From assembly GCA_945863965.1 (NCBI GenBank), contig CAMBBZ010000008.1:1-32346 (forward strand): 32,346 nucleotides of DNA. Direction: 5' to 3'. Of this stretch, positions 22,592-31,333 are shown one piece after another. The notes under the pieces were generated by a model. The model searched no databases and had not been told where the DNA came from. It worked only from the letters and a program-made list of their open reading frames with translations. The position numbers and the translations under genes were made by a program. This DNA comes from Chitinophaga pinensis. Its GTDB lineage: Bacteria > Bacteroidota > Bacteroidia > NS11-12g > UBA955. Every line of letters starts with the position of its first letter. Within the stretch, counting starts at the first letter, position 1.

Positions 22592-25455
22592 TTTTCTTAA
22601 TCGTAGGGATTTTCCAACCTATCTACGCACAAGAAATTGAATATGGTAGAGAAATTAATGAGTATAACGGCCTCGTATCTAACGTATCCCGAACTACGCA
22701 TACCGATGAAAACGGTGCTGTCTGGGTGGGCACCGATGCCGGTTTAAACGTATTTCCCAACTTTAACAAAGCACACCAAAAAATTTGTGGGTTTGTTAAA
22801 CACTCCCAAATTTGGGCCATTTCCCAACAAGCGAATCAACTTTATATTGGAACTTTTGATTCTGGACTCTACCTTTTTGCACTCAATTCAGGAAACTTAA
22901 TCAAACATTGGAATAGTACCGAAATGCCGCGTATTCGTCGCATTCGCAAAATTAACGAGGTCATTTACATCGTTCACGGAAAGGGCGTTACCCAAATTTC
23001 ATCCAATATCGATCGCCCCCTGTATAATTTGCCCTTGGAGGGATTGGTGAAAAAAGATTTTCCTATAGATGTTTTTACCATCAACGGTCGTTTACACATT
23101 TCCTTTTATATAAATACGGTTCCCTATAGATTAGCCTCAGACGGCCGCTGGGTATCAACCCCCTTATTTCGAGAAGACAAAGACTCTTTGAACCACAAGA
23201 AGATTCTATGTGCCAAAGAAATCAATGGTAAAACCTTTATCGGTTTATTTTCTAACCACTATGTGGTATACGATCACGGCAAATACGAGGTTTACAAATT
23301 TACGTTCGACCGCCCTAAAGAGCTTGCCCCTTGGAATGTTGATGGCATCGGACCGCACGTATATTTCGCCATTGGCAATAATATCGATTTAAACAATGGG
23401 TACTTTTGGAAACACGATCCTTCCCAAAATAAAACGATCAAATTGGGCTTACTCGATGAGCGCAAATATGCCTGGGGTGTTACCGTTGATGAAGTACATA
23501 AAGGGGTTTGGTTTTCTACGATTACCCATGGTGCATTTTTTCAACCCCATCGCAATCATTGGATTAAAATACCCAGCGGTTATCACGACATGCGTTTGAC
23601 TCGCAATTATACCATTGCTTGGAATTCGTTTCAGATGTATATAAAGCATAAAAGTCAAACATTTTGGAGCACCTTCCCCATCTCAAGCTCCATACTCGAT
23701 ATCGTAGAGCATTCCGACACTTTATATATTATTACCAACCACGAATTTTTGCGTTTCTCCAAAACCGACAAAAAACCCATTTTGATCGCGTCCGATTTCT
23801 ATCAAAAGATGCTGATTCATCAAAATAAATTGTATTTGTTCCGATTATTTGGTCAAACCGATTATTTCGATTTTAAAACCCAAAAACGCGTAATTAATTT
23901 CAATCCCAAATTACATCACGTTGTTAACACGGCTCAAAACCAACGATTATGCCTGTTGCAACTCGAGGATCAGGGTTATTTTTTGCTGGAAAATAATTCA
24001 CTGATTCCCCTAAAAAGCGATTTGAAATCCGATATAACTAAAAATCGCATTTTCTTTTGCGAAAACTACTTGATAACCCAAGTAGGAAATACCCTGCGGC
24101 TTTCGCGCGTGAATCAATTCACCCAAAAAATAAAAACCTATCAAAACATCAACCTGAATGAACTATTCCCGAGTTTATCTATTGAATGGATCAAGGGCCA
24201 AGGTGCTCATATTTGGCTAGGTAACAGTTCGAACGCGTTTCGCTTCACTATCGATAAAAAAACCCACCAAATGGTCTTTGATGGGCAATTTTATTTAGGA
24301 CAATCGCCCCTAAGTTTTGAACCCGTTCAAATAGTTGATGGTTTCATTTATAAAAAAGGAAAGGGCGAAATCATTGTTATACCAACCGAAAAAACCAACA
24401 TCCTTGATTTTAAAGCGCCCATTGAATTCCATTTAACCGATAGTGATCTGAATTTCAGAACTATAGCGACCAGAAGCTGGGAAGGACAAACGTTGAGCCT
24501 CTCGGCCCAATCCAACAACTATTTAATTAGCCGTTACAGCCACCAATTACTTGAAATCTGGAACACCACGGGATTATTAGAGCGTAAAATTATTTCACTC
24601 CAAAAGCCATATACGCTTGATAATTTCTCCTATGGACTGTACAATCTCAATGTGGGGACTAACAACATCCAGCAACACCTAATATTTCGAATAAACCAAT
24701 CCATTTTTTACAACATCGGATTTTGGCTCATTCTCCTCATTACCTTACTGCTATTGGGTTATATTGTTTTTAAGTACCAACGTGAAAAACTATCGCTCAA
24801 TCAAAAAATAGTTAGCTTACAATTAAGTACACTAAAGGCCAATCTCAATCCCCATTTTATTTTTAATATCATGAATCTTATTCAGTCATTAATTGTAAAA
24901 TCCGAAAAAGCCAAAGCCTTAAAAGCGACCAGCGATTTAGGGGTTTTGAACCGGCTTTTTTTAGAAACTTCAAATAAAGATCTCATAACCTTAGAAGAAG
25001 AGTTAGACTTTGCCTCGAAATATATGGGCCTCGAAAAAATGCGTTTTGAGGAAGATGCGGCCATCACGTTTGAAATTAAAATTCATCCAAAAATTCAAAT
25101 CTGTGAATGGTTTATCCCTCCCCTTATCCTCCAGCCTTTACTTGAGAACGCCCTCAAACACAGCCACTATTCCGATGACGCACTTCAAACACCTATTTCT
25201 ATACAAATCACCAACTTAGAACCCCATCAGCTGCATATCAATATTACCAATCCACTGCCAAAAAATCCCGGACAAAAACCATTGGGTACCAATTTGGGAA
25301 TTTCTTTGGTAAAAGACCGACTTGCTTTGCTGAATGAACGGTATGAATACGATTATCATGCATATTTTAGATCTTACAAAGATTTGAAAGGACTTTTTGT
25401 AGCCACTATTACCATTGAAAAACGCAATATTGCGTGGATGGTCAAAAAGGATTAA
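22522..25455 (+). CDS. Sensor histidine kinase (LytS/YehU-type kinase core) with periplasmic propeller
   Basis: A 977-aa membrane sensor. Residues ~14-36 are a signal peptide ending in YAQ. A large periplasmic region (~40-690) starts with a two-component-regulator propeller repeat (DENGAVWVGTDAGLNVF); later blades are divergent. It ends in a Y_Y_Y-like beta domain, then one transmembrane helix (~731-752). The cytoplasmic part is a His_kinase (PF06580-like) domain with phospho-acceptor H778 in LNPHFIFN, and an ATPase domain with N876 in LLENALKHS and a G-box NLGISLVKDRL. No receiver or DNA-binding domain is fused, so it is not a hybrid one-component system; its partner is the LytTR regulator, whose gene it overlaps by 70 nt. 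The ligand is unknown. Confidence 0.9.
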   Translation: MPEKRSTNSAIQNWKKITPILYLVFLIVGIFQPIYAQEIEYGREINEYNGLVSNVSRTTHTDENGAVWVGTDAGLNVFPNFNKAHQKICGFVKHSQIWAISQQANQLYIGTFDSGLYLFALNSGNLIKHWNSTEMPRIRRIRKINEVIYIVHGKGVTQISSNIDRPLYNLPLEGLVKKDFPIDVFTINGRLHISFYINTVPYRLASDGRWVSTPLFREDKDSLNHKKILCAKEINGKTFIGLFSNHYVVYDHGKYEVYKFTFDRPKELAPWNVDGIGPHVYFAIGNNIDLNNGYFWKHDPSQNKTIKLGLLDERKYAWGVTVDEVHKGVWFSTITHGAFFQPHRNHWIKIPSGYHDMRLTRNYTIAWNSFQMYIKHKSQTFWSTFPISSSILDIVEHSDTLYIITNHEFLRFSKTDKKPILIASDFYQKMLIHQNKLYLFRLFGQTDYFDFKTQKRVINFNPKLHHVVNTAQNQRLCLLQLEDQGYFLLENNSLIPLKSDLKSDITKNRIFFCENYLITQVGNTLRLSRVNQFTQKIKTYQNINLNELFPSLSIEWIKGQGAHIWLGNSSNAFRFTIDKKTHQMVFDGQFYLGQSPLSFEPVQIVDGFIYKKGKGEIIVIPTEKTNILDFKAPIEFHLTDSDLNFRTIATRSWEGQTLSLSAQSNNYLISRYSHQLLEIWNTTGLLERKIISLQKPYTLDNFSYGLYNLNVGTNNIQQHLIFRINQSIFYNIGFWLILLITLLLLGYIVFKYQREKLSLNQKIVSLQLSTLKANLNPHFIFNIMNLIQSLIVKSEKAKALKATSDLGVLNRLFLETSNKDLITLEEELDFASKYMGLEKMRFEEDAAITFEIKIHPKIQICEWFIPPLILQPLLENALKHSHYSDDALQTPISIQITNLEPHQLHINITNPLPKNPGQKPLGTNLGISLVKDRLALLNERYEYDYHAYFRSYKDLKGLFVATITIEKRNIAWMVKKD

Positions 25456-25596
25456 CCAATTTTCATTTTTTGCCACTCGTGCTTGCAAAAAGGTTTGGTG
25501 CGCGTTTTCAAACAAAACCCGAATTAGTTTACAATTCGGTAACATAGATGTGGGAATCCCTGCTTTATTTTGCATCAACTAAAAATCAAAAACAAC

Positions 25597-28500
25597 ATGA
25601 AAAAATGCATTCTTTTTTTGTTAGTTGCTTGTGTTACGGCTTTAAGCTTTGCGCAGGTAACCACATCTTCAATTGGAGGAACTATTAGCAATAATGGTAC
25701 GCCTATAGAAGATGCAGAAATCAAATTGGTGTTAACAACCACCAATGCCAAATACAATACAACCACCCGCACAGGTGGTAGTTTTGACATTTTCAACGTG
25801 CAAGCTGGTGGACCTTATACTTTAAGCGTTACTGCAGGCGGATCTAAAACCGTTTCCGTTGACAACATCTTCTTGATTTTAGGAGAAAACTACAAATTAG
25901 ATTTAGACTTAAGTGCGGCTGCAGAAAAAATTTCTGAAGTATCCATTACGTCTGGTCGTAATTCAGGTACAAAAACAGGGGTGAATTTAAACTTGTCTAA
26001 AGAACAGTTAAACACACTACCTACTATCGCTCGTTCTATCGACGATTTTACCAAATTTACGCCTCAAGCAGGTGGAAACAACAGCTTTAACGGTCGCGAC
26101 GGTCGTTTTAACAATGTAACCATCGATGGTGCTAACTTCAACAACAATTTTGGTTTAAGTTCAAACAACCTTCCAGGTGGTGATGCCCAACCCATTTCTT
26201 TAGATGCTATTGAAGCCGTTCAGGTAAACGTGTCTCCTTACGACGTACGTCAGAGTAACTTCACCGGTGCCGGTGTGAACGCAATTACCCGCAGCGGTGC
26301 TAACAAAACCGAAGGATCTGCTTACACCTTCTTACGTAACCAAAGTTTAAATGGAACTAAAATTGGTGATGTAACGTTAGAAAACTTGCCTACCACTTCG
26401 GCTAACATTTTCGGTTTCCGTTTAGGTGGTGCCTTGGTAAAAAACAAAGTGTTTTATTTTGTAAATGCCGAATATGAAAACATTTCACGTCCAGGATTGC
26501 TTTGGAATTCTACCCAAGATGGCGTAGATCCTAAAGACCCCAATACGTCTCGCGTACTTAAAACAGACCTTGAGAAGGTAAGTCAACACCTTGCAAGCAA
26601 ATATGGTTACAATACCGGAGATTTTGAAAATCTAGGTAATTTCGGAACTCGCAATTATAAAATATTGGGTCGTATCGATTGGAACATTAACGATAAACAC
26701 AAATTCAGTGCCCGTTATAACTTCGTTAAAAACAACAACGATCAAGAAACCAACGGAACCTCTGCTCCTAACCCACGTTCTGCTTCTAACAGATGGAGTA
26801 ATAACGCCATGAGTTACGCAAATTCTTTGTATTCGTTTGAGAACACCGTAAGTTCAATTGCCTTAGAATTGAAAAGCAATATCAACAGCCGTATGAGTAA
26901 CCAATTATTGGTTACCGGTACTCAAATTGTTGACCAACGCGGTTCAGACAGCGATCCGTTTCCTTTTGTAGATATCAAAAAAGACAAAGACCAGTACATC
27001 TCTTTTGGTTATGAACTATTTAGCTGGAATAATAAGGTAATAAACAATACCTATTCTTTAATCGACAACTTTACCTATAACACCAAGCAACACACCCTAA
27101 CCGCAGGTATTGCCTACGATCAAATGTATGTAGGTAACAACTTTATGCGCTACGGAACAAGCTACTACCGTTACGATTCATTATCACAATTCCTAGAAGA
27201 TAAACAACCTACCGTATTTGCTGCTACCTATGGCTACAATGGCAACAACAACCCTATCGCAGAAATGGGTTTTGGTCAAGCCGCAGCTTACGTTCAAGAC
27301 GAATACCGCATGAACCGCCGATTGAAATTAATCGCAGGTCTTCGTATGGATGCGCCTATTTACTTAACAGATGCAGTTGCCAATCCTGGATTCAGTGCAT
27401 TTAGTGACGTAAACACAACTAAGTTTAAAAATCCAGAAAACGAAGCGTTTGCTTACGATCCATCAAAATGGCCTACAACCACATTACTTTGGTCTCCTCG
27501 CGTTGGTTTCAACTACGATATTAAAGGCGACAAGTCTATGATCGTTCGTGGTGGTACTGGTATCTTCACTGGCCGCTTGCCATTTGTTTGGTACACCAAC
27601 CAAGTTACCAATGCTTACGGTTTACAGTCTACTCTTGAGTTAACAACCAAAGCACAGCTTGACCAATATGGTATTACCCAGTTCAATCCTACTTGGGATG
27701 GTAACTACAGTAAATTCCCAACCACGTCTACAGCATTGCCAAGTAGCGGCGGTTCTTATGCTTTAGTAGATCCAACTTTCCAATTCCCACAGGTTTGGAG
27801 AACAAGCGTTGGTTTTGACTACAAACTACCATTTGACATCGACTTTACCGCCGATTTCATCTACACGAAATCTTTAAACGATATCTATCAGTTTGATGCC
27901 AACATGGCTCCCTCTGATACTATGTTGTTCAAAGGTACCGCATGGGAACGCGCTGGTTATTCCAAAGCAGCTGCCCGCACCTATGATGCCAAAGTACGTA
28001 ACGCTATCGTATTGAGCAATACCAACCAAGGACAAGGCCTAAGTGCTTCTTTCACCTTGAAGAAAGATTTCCAAAACGGATTGAATGTTTTTGTGAGTTA
28101 CTCGTATAACAACACCATGGACATTACCGCCAACCCCGGTGCACAAGCTGCTTCTGCCTGGTCAGGTAACGCCATCATCGGTAACGAAATTGGACAAAAC
28201 CAAAATACACCGTATTTAGCTAATTCACAATACTCCACGCCAAACCGCGTAGTGGGTGCTATTTCTTACACGAAAGAATATGCTAAAAACTTTGCAACCA
28301 CCGTAACGTTGAGTTACGAAGGTTTCAACGCCGGTCGTTTTAACTATGCCTATTCAACGGATATTAACAACGATGGTATCACTAGCAACGACTTGATTTT
28401 CATCCATAAATCTTCAGATATCAAGTTTAAAGAGTACAAAGTTGGTACTACTGTATTTACTGCTGATGCTCAAGCCAAAGCATGGGATGCCTATGTTGAC

Positions 28501-28857
28501 CAAGATGCATACTTAAGCAAAAACGTAGGTAATTTTGCCGATCGTTATGCCGCTTTATTCCCTTGGTTGCACCGCTTCAATTTGGCTATCTACCAAGACT
28601 TCATCAAAAACATTGGTGGAACCAACCAGAAGTTACAGTTGAGTGCGAACATCTTAAACATTGGTAACATGATCAGCTCCAACTGGGGTATTGCACAACG
28701 CTTAACCGTAAACAACGGAGCCGTATTGCGCTCTAACACCGATGGTACGTACCAGTTCAACGCCGTTAGCGGCGCATTGCCTACGTCTACTTTCACCAAT
28801 ATCTCTAGCACCTCTACCACTTGGGGCGCACAGGTTGGTGTTCGTTATTTGTTCTAA
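25597..28857 (+). CDS. Oar-like TonB-dependent outer-membrane receptor
   Basis: A 1086-aa outer-membrane protein (ATG at 25597; the frame opens at a TTG at 25570 that adds nine residues). Signal peptide ~1-20 (ALSFAQ), then a carboxypeptidase-regulatory-like domain (~25-100), a plug domain with LPTIARSIDDFTKFTPQAGG and an NVTIDGANFNNNFGL segment, GAGVNAITRSG, and a long beta-barrel ending in VGVRYLF with a terminal Phe. This is the Oar/TonB receptor pattern of Bacteroidota. No SusD partner is nearby, so it is not a typical polysaccharide-uptake pair, and the substrate is unknown. It follows the sensor kinase by 141 nt without an obvious terminator, so co-regulation is possible. Codon choice looks more uniform than in the neighbours, which could mean high expression. 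Confidence 0.9.
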   Translation: MKKCILFLLVACVTALSFAQVTTSSIGGTISNNGTPIEDAEIKLVLTTTNAKYNTTTRTGGSFDIFNVQAGGPYTLSVTAGGSKTVSVDNIFLILGENYKLDLDLSAAAEKISEVSITSGRNSGTKTGVNLNLSKEQLNTLPTIARSIDDFTKFTPQAGGNNSFNGRDGRFNNVTIDGANFNNNFGLSSNNLPGGDAQPISLDAIEAVQVNVSPYDVRQSNFTGAGVNAITRSGANKTEGSAYTFLRNQSLNGTKIGDVTLENLPTTSANIFGFRLGGALVKNKVFYFVNAEYENISRPGLLWNSTQDGVDPKDPNTSRVLKTDLEKVSQHLASKYGYNTGDFENLGNFGTRNYKILGRIDWNINDKHKFSARYNFVKNNNDQETNGTSAPNPRSASNRWSNNAMSYANSLYSFENTVSSIALELKSNINSRMSNQLLVTGTQIVDQRGSDSDPFPFVDIKKDKDQYISFGYELFSWNNKVINNTYSLIDNFTYNTKQHTLTAGIAYDQMYVGNNFMRYGTSYYRYDSLSQFLEDKQPTVFAATYGYNGNNNPIAEMGFGQAAAYVQDEYRMNRRLKLIAGLRMDAPIYLTDAVANPGFSAFSDVNTTKFKNPENEAFAYDPSKWPTTTLLWSPRVGFNYDIKGDKSMIVRGGTGIFTGRLPFVWYTNQVTNAYGLQSTLELTTKAQLDQYGITQFNPTWDGNYSKFPTTSTALPSSGGSYALVDPTFQFPQVWRTSVGFDYKLPFDIDFTADFIYTKSLNDIYQFDANMAPSDTMLFKGTAWERAGYSKAAARTYDAKVRNAIVLSNTNQGQGLSASFTLKKDFQNGLNVFVSYSYNNTMDITANPGAQAASAWSGNAIIGNEIGQNQNTPYLANSQYSTPNRVVGAISYTKEYAKNFATTVTLSYEGFNAGRFNYAYSTDINNDGITSNDLIFIHKSSDIKFKEYKVGTTVFTADAQAKAWDAYVDQDAYLSKNVGNFADRYAALFPWLHRFNLAIYQDFIKNIGGTNQKLQLSANILNIGNMISSNWGIAQRLTVNNGAVLRSNTDGTYQFNAVSGALPTSTFTNISSTSTTWGAQVGVRYLF

Positions 28858-28881
28858 TTAATTCGTTACATCATTATAATT

Positions 28882-28913
28882 AAGGGCGTCTCTTTTAGAG
28901 GCGCCCTTTTTTT
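28882..28913 (+). terminator. Intrinsic terminator of the TonB receptor gene
   Basis: Hairpin with arms 28882-28892 or so and 28898-28908 (AAGGGCG.. / ..CGCCCTT, one T-G wobble) followed by a run of T to 28913. The T run is also the first bases of the 68-bp tandem repeat. Confidence 0.88.
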
Positions 28914-29110
28914 CTTGGGAAATTCATCACGCCTTTTCCCCTCCCAACGCCGCTGCATCAATGCCAGCTGCTAATGTTTTTCTTGGGAAATTCATCACCC
29001 CTTTTACCATCCCAACGCGACTGCATCAATGCCGGCTGCTAATGTTTTTCTTGGGAAATTCATCACGCCTTTTACCACCACAAAGCTGTTGTATCAAAAC
29101 AATCTAAATG
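28909..29110 (+). repeat. 68-bp tandem repeat, two good copies and one decayed
   Basis: Copies start at 28909, 28977 and 29045, each opening with TTTTTCTTGGGAAATTCATC. Copies 1 and 2 differ at about six of 68 positions by eye. Copy 3 matches for about 33 nt and then degrades, ending near 29110. Each good copy contains a small dyad GCAT-CA-ATGC. No coding frame of note crosses it. There are no unique spacers, so it is not a CRISPR array. It lies between the TonB receptor terminator and the toxin-antitoxin pair. Confidence 0.85.
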
Positions 29111-29135
29111 TAATAAAACTCACAAACTCCCATTG

Positions 29136-29166
29136 TTGTGTATGGTTTTTTTATTGTGTATATTTG
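29136..29166 (+). promoter_or_regulatory. Promoter of the antitoxin gene (TTG-N20-TATATTTG)
   Basis: TTG at 29136-29138, a 20-nt spacer and a perfect -7 box TATATTTG at 29159-29166, close to the Bacteroidota consensus. The ATG follows after 4 nt, so the mRNA should be leaderless or nearly so. Confidence 0.7.
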
Positions 29167-29170
29167 AAAG

Positions 29171-29560
29171 ATGAAAAAACGCATCAATATTTCTCTTGAC
29201 CCACATCTGCATGAAAAAGGACATGCGTGGTCTCGAGCAAATAGAATCACATTCAGTAAACTGTTAGAAACACTATTGAAGGATTTGGGTGACGTAAAAG
29301 CTTCCCCAAAGAAAGAAAACACATTAACCGTTAATGAACCACAATCCACCTACTTGAGTCCAATAACCCACTCGCTTTTTGCCAAAATAAGCCAATTACC
29401 GGCCTATCAGCAGCAACACCTCGACGTATATACCGACTTTCTTTTATCAAAGGTGGAACATCCATTGAAAAAGCGACTTCCCCCCGGCATGCTCAAAGGT
29501 GGCATTTTCATGAGTCAGGATTTCGATGAACCCCTGGCCGACTTTGACGATTATGGGTAA
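29171..29560 (+). CDS. Antitoxin: ribbon-helix-helix plus DUF2281-type tail
   Basis: A 129-aa protein. Residues 1-40 form a ribbon-helix-helix domain of the DUF6364/CopG kind (strand KKRINISLD, then two helices ending TFSKLLETLLKD), expected to bind operator DNA. A polar linker (~41-65) leads to a C-terminal part (~66-129) that reads like a DUF2281 antitoxin: LPAYQQQHLDVYTDFLL, then LPPGMLKGGIFMSQDFDEPLADF. DUF2281 proteins usually accompany PIN-domain toxins, which fits the VapC-like gene downstream. The fusion is longer than either usual antitoxin. The toxin starts 163 nt further on, an unusually wide gap for this type of pair. Confidence 0.8.
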   Translation: MKKRINISLDPHLHEKGHAWSRANRITFSKLLETLLKDLGDVKASPKKENTLTVNEPQSTYLSPITHSLFAKISQLPAYQQQHLDVYTDFLLSKVEHPLKKRLPPGMLKGGIFMSQDFDEPLADFDDYG

Positions 29561-29723
29561 ATAAATCCCCTTACCCAGTAATAAATCCATGCTCACTAGA
29601 ACATATAAGACTTCATACCATTAATTTAACACCATTTCACCACTAAATATACGCACCAAGTAGCAGCAAATTTTCATTACCAACACGCTTCACTTAGTAC
29701 GCATTAAATTCATAAACCACTAG
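29561..29723. other. 163-bp gap between antitoxin and toxin genes
   Basis: AT-rich, with stop codons in all plus frames that I checked by eye, no repeat and no TAnnTTTG box. A TAAATTCA near 29704 is only a weak promoter candidate for the toxin gene. Confidence 0.35.
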
Positions 29724-30140
29724 ATGAAACTACAAAAAGGAATTCTTATTGATACCCATATCCTACTTTGGTATCTGAACGACGATGAAAGATTGACCGC
29801 CGCCAATCGCGAGCTCCTCATCAATATTCAAAATAATATTTACGTTTCTTCCATCAGTCTTTGGGAAATATCTATAAAAATATCCCTCAAAAAACTAACA
29901 ATAACCATTTCTATAACAGAAATAGAACAATGGATAAGGATGCTTCAGTTTACACTATTACCTATTAATACAGATACCTTAGAGGCCTTGAAAGTGCTTC
30001 CCTTTTTACACCGCGATCCCTTTGACCGGTATTTAGTAGCCGAAGCCCAAACCCAAAATCTTCAAATTTGCTCCGAAGATCCCAATGTAAACCGATACTT
30101 CGAAAACCCGATAGATTCCCTACCAAATGCCAACGCTTAA
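29724..30140 (+). CDS. VapC-like PIN-domain toxin
   Basis: A 138-aa PIN-domain ribonuclease. The acidic active-site residues are present: D10 in LIDTHILLWYL, E48 in ISLWEISIK, D98/D101 in HRDPFDRYLVAEAQ and D119 in CSEDPNV. The phrase HRDPFDRxLxAEA is typical of this VapC subgroup in Bacteroidota. It would cleave RNA (often tRNA) when not bound by the antitoxin encoded upstream. The frame is intact and no catalytic residue is missing, so it is probably functional. Target RNA unknown. surE begins 15 nt after its stop with its own -7 box. Confidence 0.9.
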   Translation: MKLQKGILIDTHILLWYLNDDERLTAANRELLINIQNNIYVSSISLWEISIKISLKKLTITISITEIEQWIRMLQFTLLPINTDTLEALKVLPFLHRDPFDRYLVAEAQTQNLQICSEDPNVNRYFENPIDSLPNANA

Positions 30141-30143
30141 ACC

Positions 30144-30151
30144 TAAATTTG
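30144..30151 (+). promoter_or_regulatory. -7 promoter box of surE
   Basis: TAAATTTG, a perfect TAnnTTTG element, then 4 nt and the ATG at 30156. It lies directly after the toxin stop codon, separating surE from the toxin-antitoxin transcript and predicting a leaderless mRNA. Confidence 0.6.
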
Positions 30152-30155
30152 TAGC

Positions 30156-30935
30156 ATGTCGGATTCAAAACCCCTGATACTCATTAGCAACGACGATGGC
30201 ATCACCGCCCCCGGAATCACCGCATTGATAGCCGTAATGAAAGAGCTTGGCGATGTAATCGTAGTGGCCCCAGACAAACCTCAAAGTGCTATGGGTCACG
30301 CCATCACCATCAACCACCCCTTGCGACTTACCCAAGTAGACATGCACCCCGGTGTAATCGCCTATCAGTGTTCTGGAACCCCCGTTGATTGCGTAAAATT
30401 GGCCATAGATAAAATTCTACCTCGACGACCCGATTTAATGGTATCAGGCATCAATCACGGCGCCAATTCCTCCATAAATGTCATTTACTCCGGCACCATG
30501 TCGGCGGCCATGGAAGCCGCAATAGATGGTATGACAGCCATCGGATTTTCTCTGTGCGATTATGCTTGGGAAGCCGATTTTGAATCCATTAAACCTTACA
30601 TCCGACAAATTGCCAAAGAAACCTTAAAACGAGGCCTCCCCTATGGTACTTTATTGAATGTGAATATTCCCGTTCCTGAAGATAAAAAAATCAAAGGAAT
30701 CAAAATTTGCCGTCAAGCCCAAGCCAAATACAAGGAAGCGTTTGAAGAACGACAAGATCCTTTTAAACGTTCCTATTATTGGATGACCGGTCAATTTATC
30801 AATATGGATCAAGGTCAGGACACCGATATTTGGGCACTCGAAAACGGATACGTTTCGATAGTTCCCACCCAATTCGACCTTACCGACCACCAGCGAATTG
30901 CCCAACTCAACCAATGGAATCTGCATGAAAGTTAA
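30156..30935 (+). CDS. surE: 5'/3'-nucleotidase SurE
   Basis: A 259-aa metal-dependent phosphatase that dephosphorylates nucleoside monophosphates, linked to survival in stationary phase. Metal-site residues are visible: D13/D14 in ISNDDG, S44 in KPQSAMG and N100 in VSGINHGANS; GTPVDCVK follows the family pattern. Length is normal. It is followed by the small membrane-protein gene (64 nt) and then lpxB (34 nt further on), all on one strand, and may form an operon with them. Confidence 0.96.
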   Translation: MSDSKPLILISNDDGITAPGITALIAVMKELGDVIVVAPDKPQSAMGHAITINHPLRLTQVDMHPGVIAYQCSGTPVDCVKLAIDKILPRRPDLMVSGINHGANSSINVIYSGTMSAAMEAAIDGMTAIGFSLCDYAWEADFESIKPYIRQIAKETLKRGLPYGTLLNVNIPVPEDKKIKGIKICRQAQAKYKEAFEERQDPFKRSYYWMTGQFINMDQGQDTDIWALENGYVSIVPTQFDLTDHQRIAQLNQWNLHES

Positions 30936-30999
30936 ACCCTTCCCTAATATATTTTAACGGATCACCAAGGAATTACCCTACTCAATAATAGGAATTTAC

Positions 31000-31299
31000 A
31001 TGAAAGCGAAACCACTCCATATAATATTAGGCATGTTGTTTGCCTGTATCACCACATTACTCATTGGCGCAGTAGTTGCCTATTTTCAAGGCATACAACC
31101 GAAAAATTTTCTTTGGGCCGTCTTTCATTTAAGCACCGCTTACAACACCTCATTTCAAGTGGGAGTACTTTCTAATATTGGTATTTTCTTTTTACTACTC
31201 AAACGCGATTCCCTCATATTTTGGGCCCGCGGTTGGATGGTCGGCACCATGATAGCCGCCACCGTAGCCCTGGTTCGCATTTCTGCAGGAGGGTTTTAA
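31000..31299 (+). CDS. Hypothetical small membrane protein
   Basis: 99 aa with three hydrophobic helices (about 6-30, 51-67 and 76-92). I do not recognise a family motif. It sits between surE and lpxB on the same strand with short gaps, so it is probably co-transcribed with them, which hints at an envelope role, but nothing in the sequence specifies one. Confidence 0.75.
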   Translation: MKAKPLHIILGMLFACITTLLIGAVVAYFQGIQPKNFLWAVFHLSTAYNTSFQVGVLSNIGIFFLLLKRDSLIFWARGWMVGTMIAATVALVRISAGGF

Positions 31300-31333
31300 A
31301 TTAAAAAAGTCCAGCCTAACGCATTCCCGACCT

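Noticed and set aside
22522-25455. Hybrid two-component system (one-protein sensor and regulator)
   Set aside because: The protein ends after the ATPase domain; there is no receiver or DNA-binding domain, and a separate LytTR regulator is encoded upstream.
25597-28857. SusC-type polysaccharide utilisation locus
   Set aside because: No SusD-like gene and no glycoside hydrolase nearby; the receptor reads as the Oar type.
28909-29110. Possible CRISPR array
   Set aside because: Tandem repeats abut without unique spacers, the unit is 68 bp, and no cas gene is nearby.
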